Source: Methanocalculus sp. (GTDB lineage Archaea > Halobacteriota > Methanomicrobia > Methanomicrobiales > Methanocorpusculaceae). From it: DNA of 7,203 nucleotides. The translations under genes and the position numbers were made by a program. Where the stretch lies: contig NZ_JAUSCG010000023.1 in assembly GCF_030651615.1 (NCBI RefSeq), positions 1-7,203 of the forward strand. The letters run 5' to 3'. The notes beneath the pieces are model-generated. The model saw nothing but the letters and a program-made list of their open reading frames with translations. It searched no databases and was not told the origin of the DNA. Positions within the stretch are counted from its first letter, which is position 1. Each line of letters opens with the position of its first letter. This document shows, piece by piece, positions 6,033-7,203 of the stretch.

Positions 6033-7203
6033 TACAGCCGATGCAGCGAAGTTCCGCCTCATCGGCCAGACCGTTTCGAGCTACCGGTGTGCCGTTCCCT
6101 ATACGAGTGAGATCTTCCTCGGTGATCTCCTGGCAGTTCATGATACCAGGAAGCATTTCACCTTCTATGCAAAGGTGACCGGGATACAGCATGCCAGTAA
6201 TTTTGCCGATTCGAACTGGGATACACGACCGCATACCGGCCACTTCTACAATCTTGGTGAGGATGTCTTCCTCCTCCTTGAAGCGACCCCGCTTGGGTAC
6301 CTCGATGAGAATAGAAGATTCCGTCGCCCAAAGACCGTTCCGACGAAGTTCTCGGAGGTCAGGATCGCAGAAGAGGAGGATTTTGCCTTCCTCCGCGAGT
6401 ATATGGGATCGATAGAGGTCGGCCTTGTGAGAAACGGGACCGGCACTGTCGCATCTGCGAAAGTTGGCCTCCATCCCCATGATCTCAATCAGCATATGGG
6501 AGTCTTTGCAACCACCGGGATGGGGAAGAGCAACTTTATGAAGGTCTTCTCTGCCTCATGTATGAAGGAGCAGCCTTTCGGTCTTCTGATGGTTGATCCG
6601 CATGGTGAATACCTCAAGGGAAAGGCAACACCCGGAGGGGATTCAAATCCCGGTCTCATCCATTATAAAGAGGGAAAAGACGGCCTTGCCATCTTCTCGA
6701 CCCGTGATGAGAAGTCGATCAGAACCTATGGTGCATCCACCCTGAGCATCGCATATGATGATTTCAGACCATCTGATCTCTATCCGATCTTTGAGTTTTC
6801 TGAACCACAGAGTGAGATCCTTGAGACGGTGACCGATATCTCCGGGTCCGTTCTGATCGATTTCTTCAGTTCAACTGACTTCACTGAGGACTGGTATCAA
6901 TGCTATTCCGGAACGCACAGGGCACTTGCACACCGCCTAAAAGAGTTTCATGAAGCATCGCTTCGATCCATAAAACGGAAACTTGAGATCCTGACCCGGC
7001 AGAACTCGTTCTTCAGGAGATCCGGATCTTCAGTGCAGGCGATAAAAAAAGCGCTTGAAAAGCGCCAGGTGGTCCTGATTGATATCCCCGGAATGCGTGA
7101 ACAGTCCGAACTCTTCATCCTCTCACTCCTGACCAGAACCCTCCTTAATGAACGCAGAGATGTCGGGTTCGGATCAGATGATGGGGAGCCTGCCGATCAG
7201 ATA
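6010..7203 (+). CDS. herA: HerA DNA translocase/helicase, C-terminal end cut by window edge
   Basis: HerA is a hexameric FtsK-like ATPase that pumps duplex DNA and drives NurA during end resection. The frame is open for 398 codons to the right edge. An N-terminal HAS-barrel domain (about residues 10-120), the hexamerisation and NurA-docking module, begins with FRLIGQTVSSYRCAVPY. The RecA-like core then shows Walker A ATTGMGKS (167-174, Lys173) after the characteristic LNQHMGVFA, followed by VDPHGEY (195-201), diagnostic of HerA/FtsK-like ATPases. VVLIDIPGM (354-362) matches the family's hydrophobic strand before the Walker B region. The Walker B acidic pair, the sensor arginines and the C-terminal brace should lie beyond the edge; full-length HerA is commonly about 500-550 residues. 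The insert between DPHGEY and VVLIDIPGM (about 150 residues) is largely helical. The start at 6010 is chosen on its SD; 5986 or 5989 would add seven or eight residues. The truncation is from the window, not a broken gene. Confidence 0.93.
   Translation, partial: MTNLIDIDTADAAKFRLIGQTVSSYRCAVPYTSEIFLGDLLAVHDTRKHFTFYAKVTGIQHASNFADSNWDTRPHTGHFYNLGEDVFLLLEATPLGYLDENRRFRRPKTVPTKFSEVRIAEEEDFAFLREYMGSIEVGLVRNGTGTVASAKVGLHPHDLNQHMGVFATTGMGKSNFMKVFSASCMKEQPFGLLMVDPHGEYLKGKATPGGDSNPGLIHYKEGKDGLAIFSTRDEKSIRTYGASTLSIAYDDFRPSDLYPIFEFSEPQSEILETVTDISGSVLIDFFSSTDFTEDWYQCYSGTHRALAHRLKEFHEASLRSIKRKLEILTRQNSFFRRSGSSVQAIKKALEKRQVVLIDIPGMREQSELFILSLLTRTLLNERRDVGFGSDDGEPADQI

Noticed and set aside
6019..6495. 158-codon minus-strand open frame opposite herA
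   Set aside because: It lies entirely within the recognisable HAS-barrel and core of HerA on the other strand; no independent start signals or family features were seen.
764..7203. A HerA-nuclease antiviral defence system
   Set aside because: HerA-like ATPases do occur with defence nucleases, but here the partners are canonical Mre11, Rad50 and NurA in a housekeeping operon with no integrase, toxin, or SIR2/DUF4297-type effector nearby.

Overview
The window looks like chromosomal DNA from a euryarchaeal methanogen, most likely of the Methanomicrobia (Methanomicrobiales is my best guess). Two independent lines support this. One is a Sep-tRNA:Cys-tRNA synthase gene, the tRNA-dependent cysteine route typical of methanogens and a few relatives. 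The other is an archaeal mre11-rad50-nurA-herA cluster with good purine-rich Shine-Dalgarno (SD) sequences. Base composition is near balanced by eye. I cannot name a species from sequence alone.

Layout. On the minus strand at the left, a 59-residue helical small protein (677 to 498) is followed, with no spacer and in the same frame, by the first 165 codons of Sep-tRNA:Cys-tRNA synthase (497 to the left edge, so the gene is cut by the window). An 86-base divergent intergenic region (678-763) separates these from a rightward operon: mre11 (764-1897), rad50 (1894-5061), nurA (5058-6032) and herA (6010 to the right edge, cut before its end). mre11/rad50 and rad50/nurA each share an ATGA stop-start overlap of 4 bases, and nurA/herA overlap by 23 bases. 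Apart from 678-763, no stretch of any length is without a gene.

Function. The right-hand operon encodes the archaeal double-strand-break end-resection machinery. Mre11-Rad50 is the ATP-controlled end-processing nuclease tethered by a zinc hook, and HerA-NurA is the hexameric translocase with its 5'-3' nuclease, which together produce 3' single strands for RadA-mediated recombination. Tight overlaps imply one transcript with translational coupling. The left-hand pair belongs to Cys-tRNA synthesis: the synthase converts O-phosphoseryl-tRNA(Cys) to Cys-tRNA(Cys), and the small protein in front of it may be an accessory or scaffold subunit.

The most interesting point is that small protein. It is separated from the synthase only by one in-frame TGA directly followed by ATG, so the two look like a split or unfused version of one polypeptide. 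Other points are the long Rad50 arms with an unusual D-loop, and a roughly four-fold excess of GATC sites. No rRNA, tRNA, CRISPR array, insertion sequence or clear terminator was seen.
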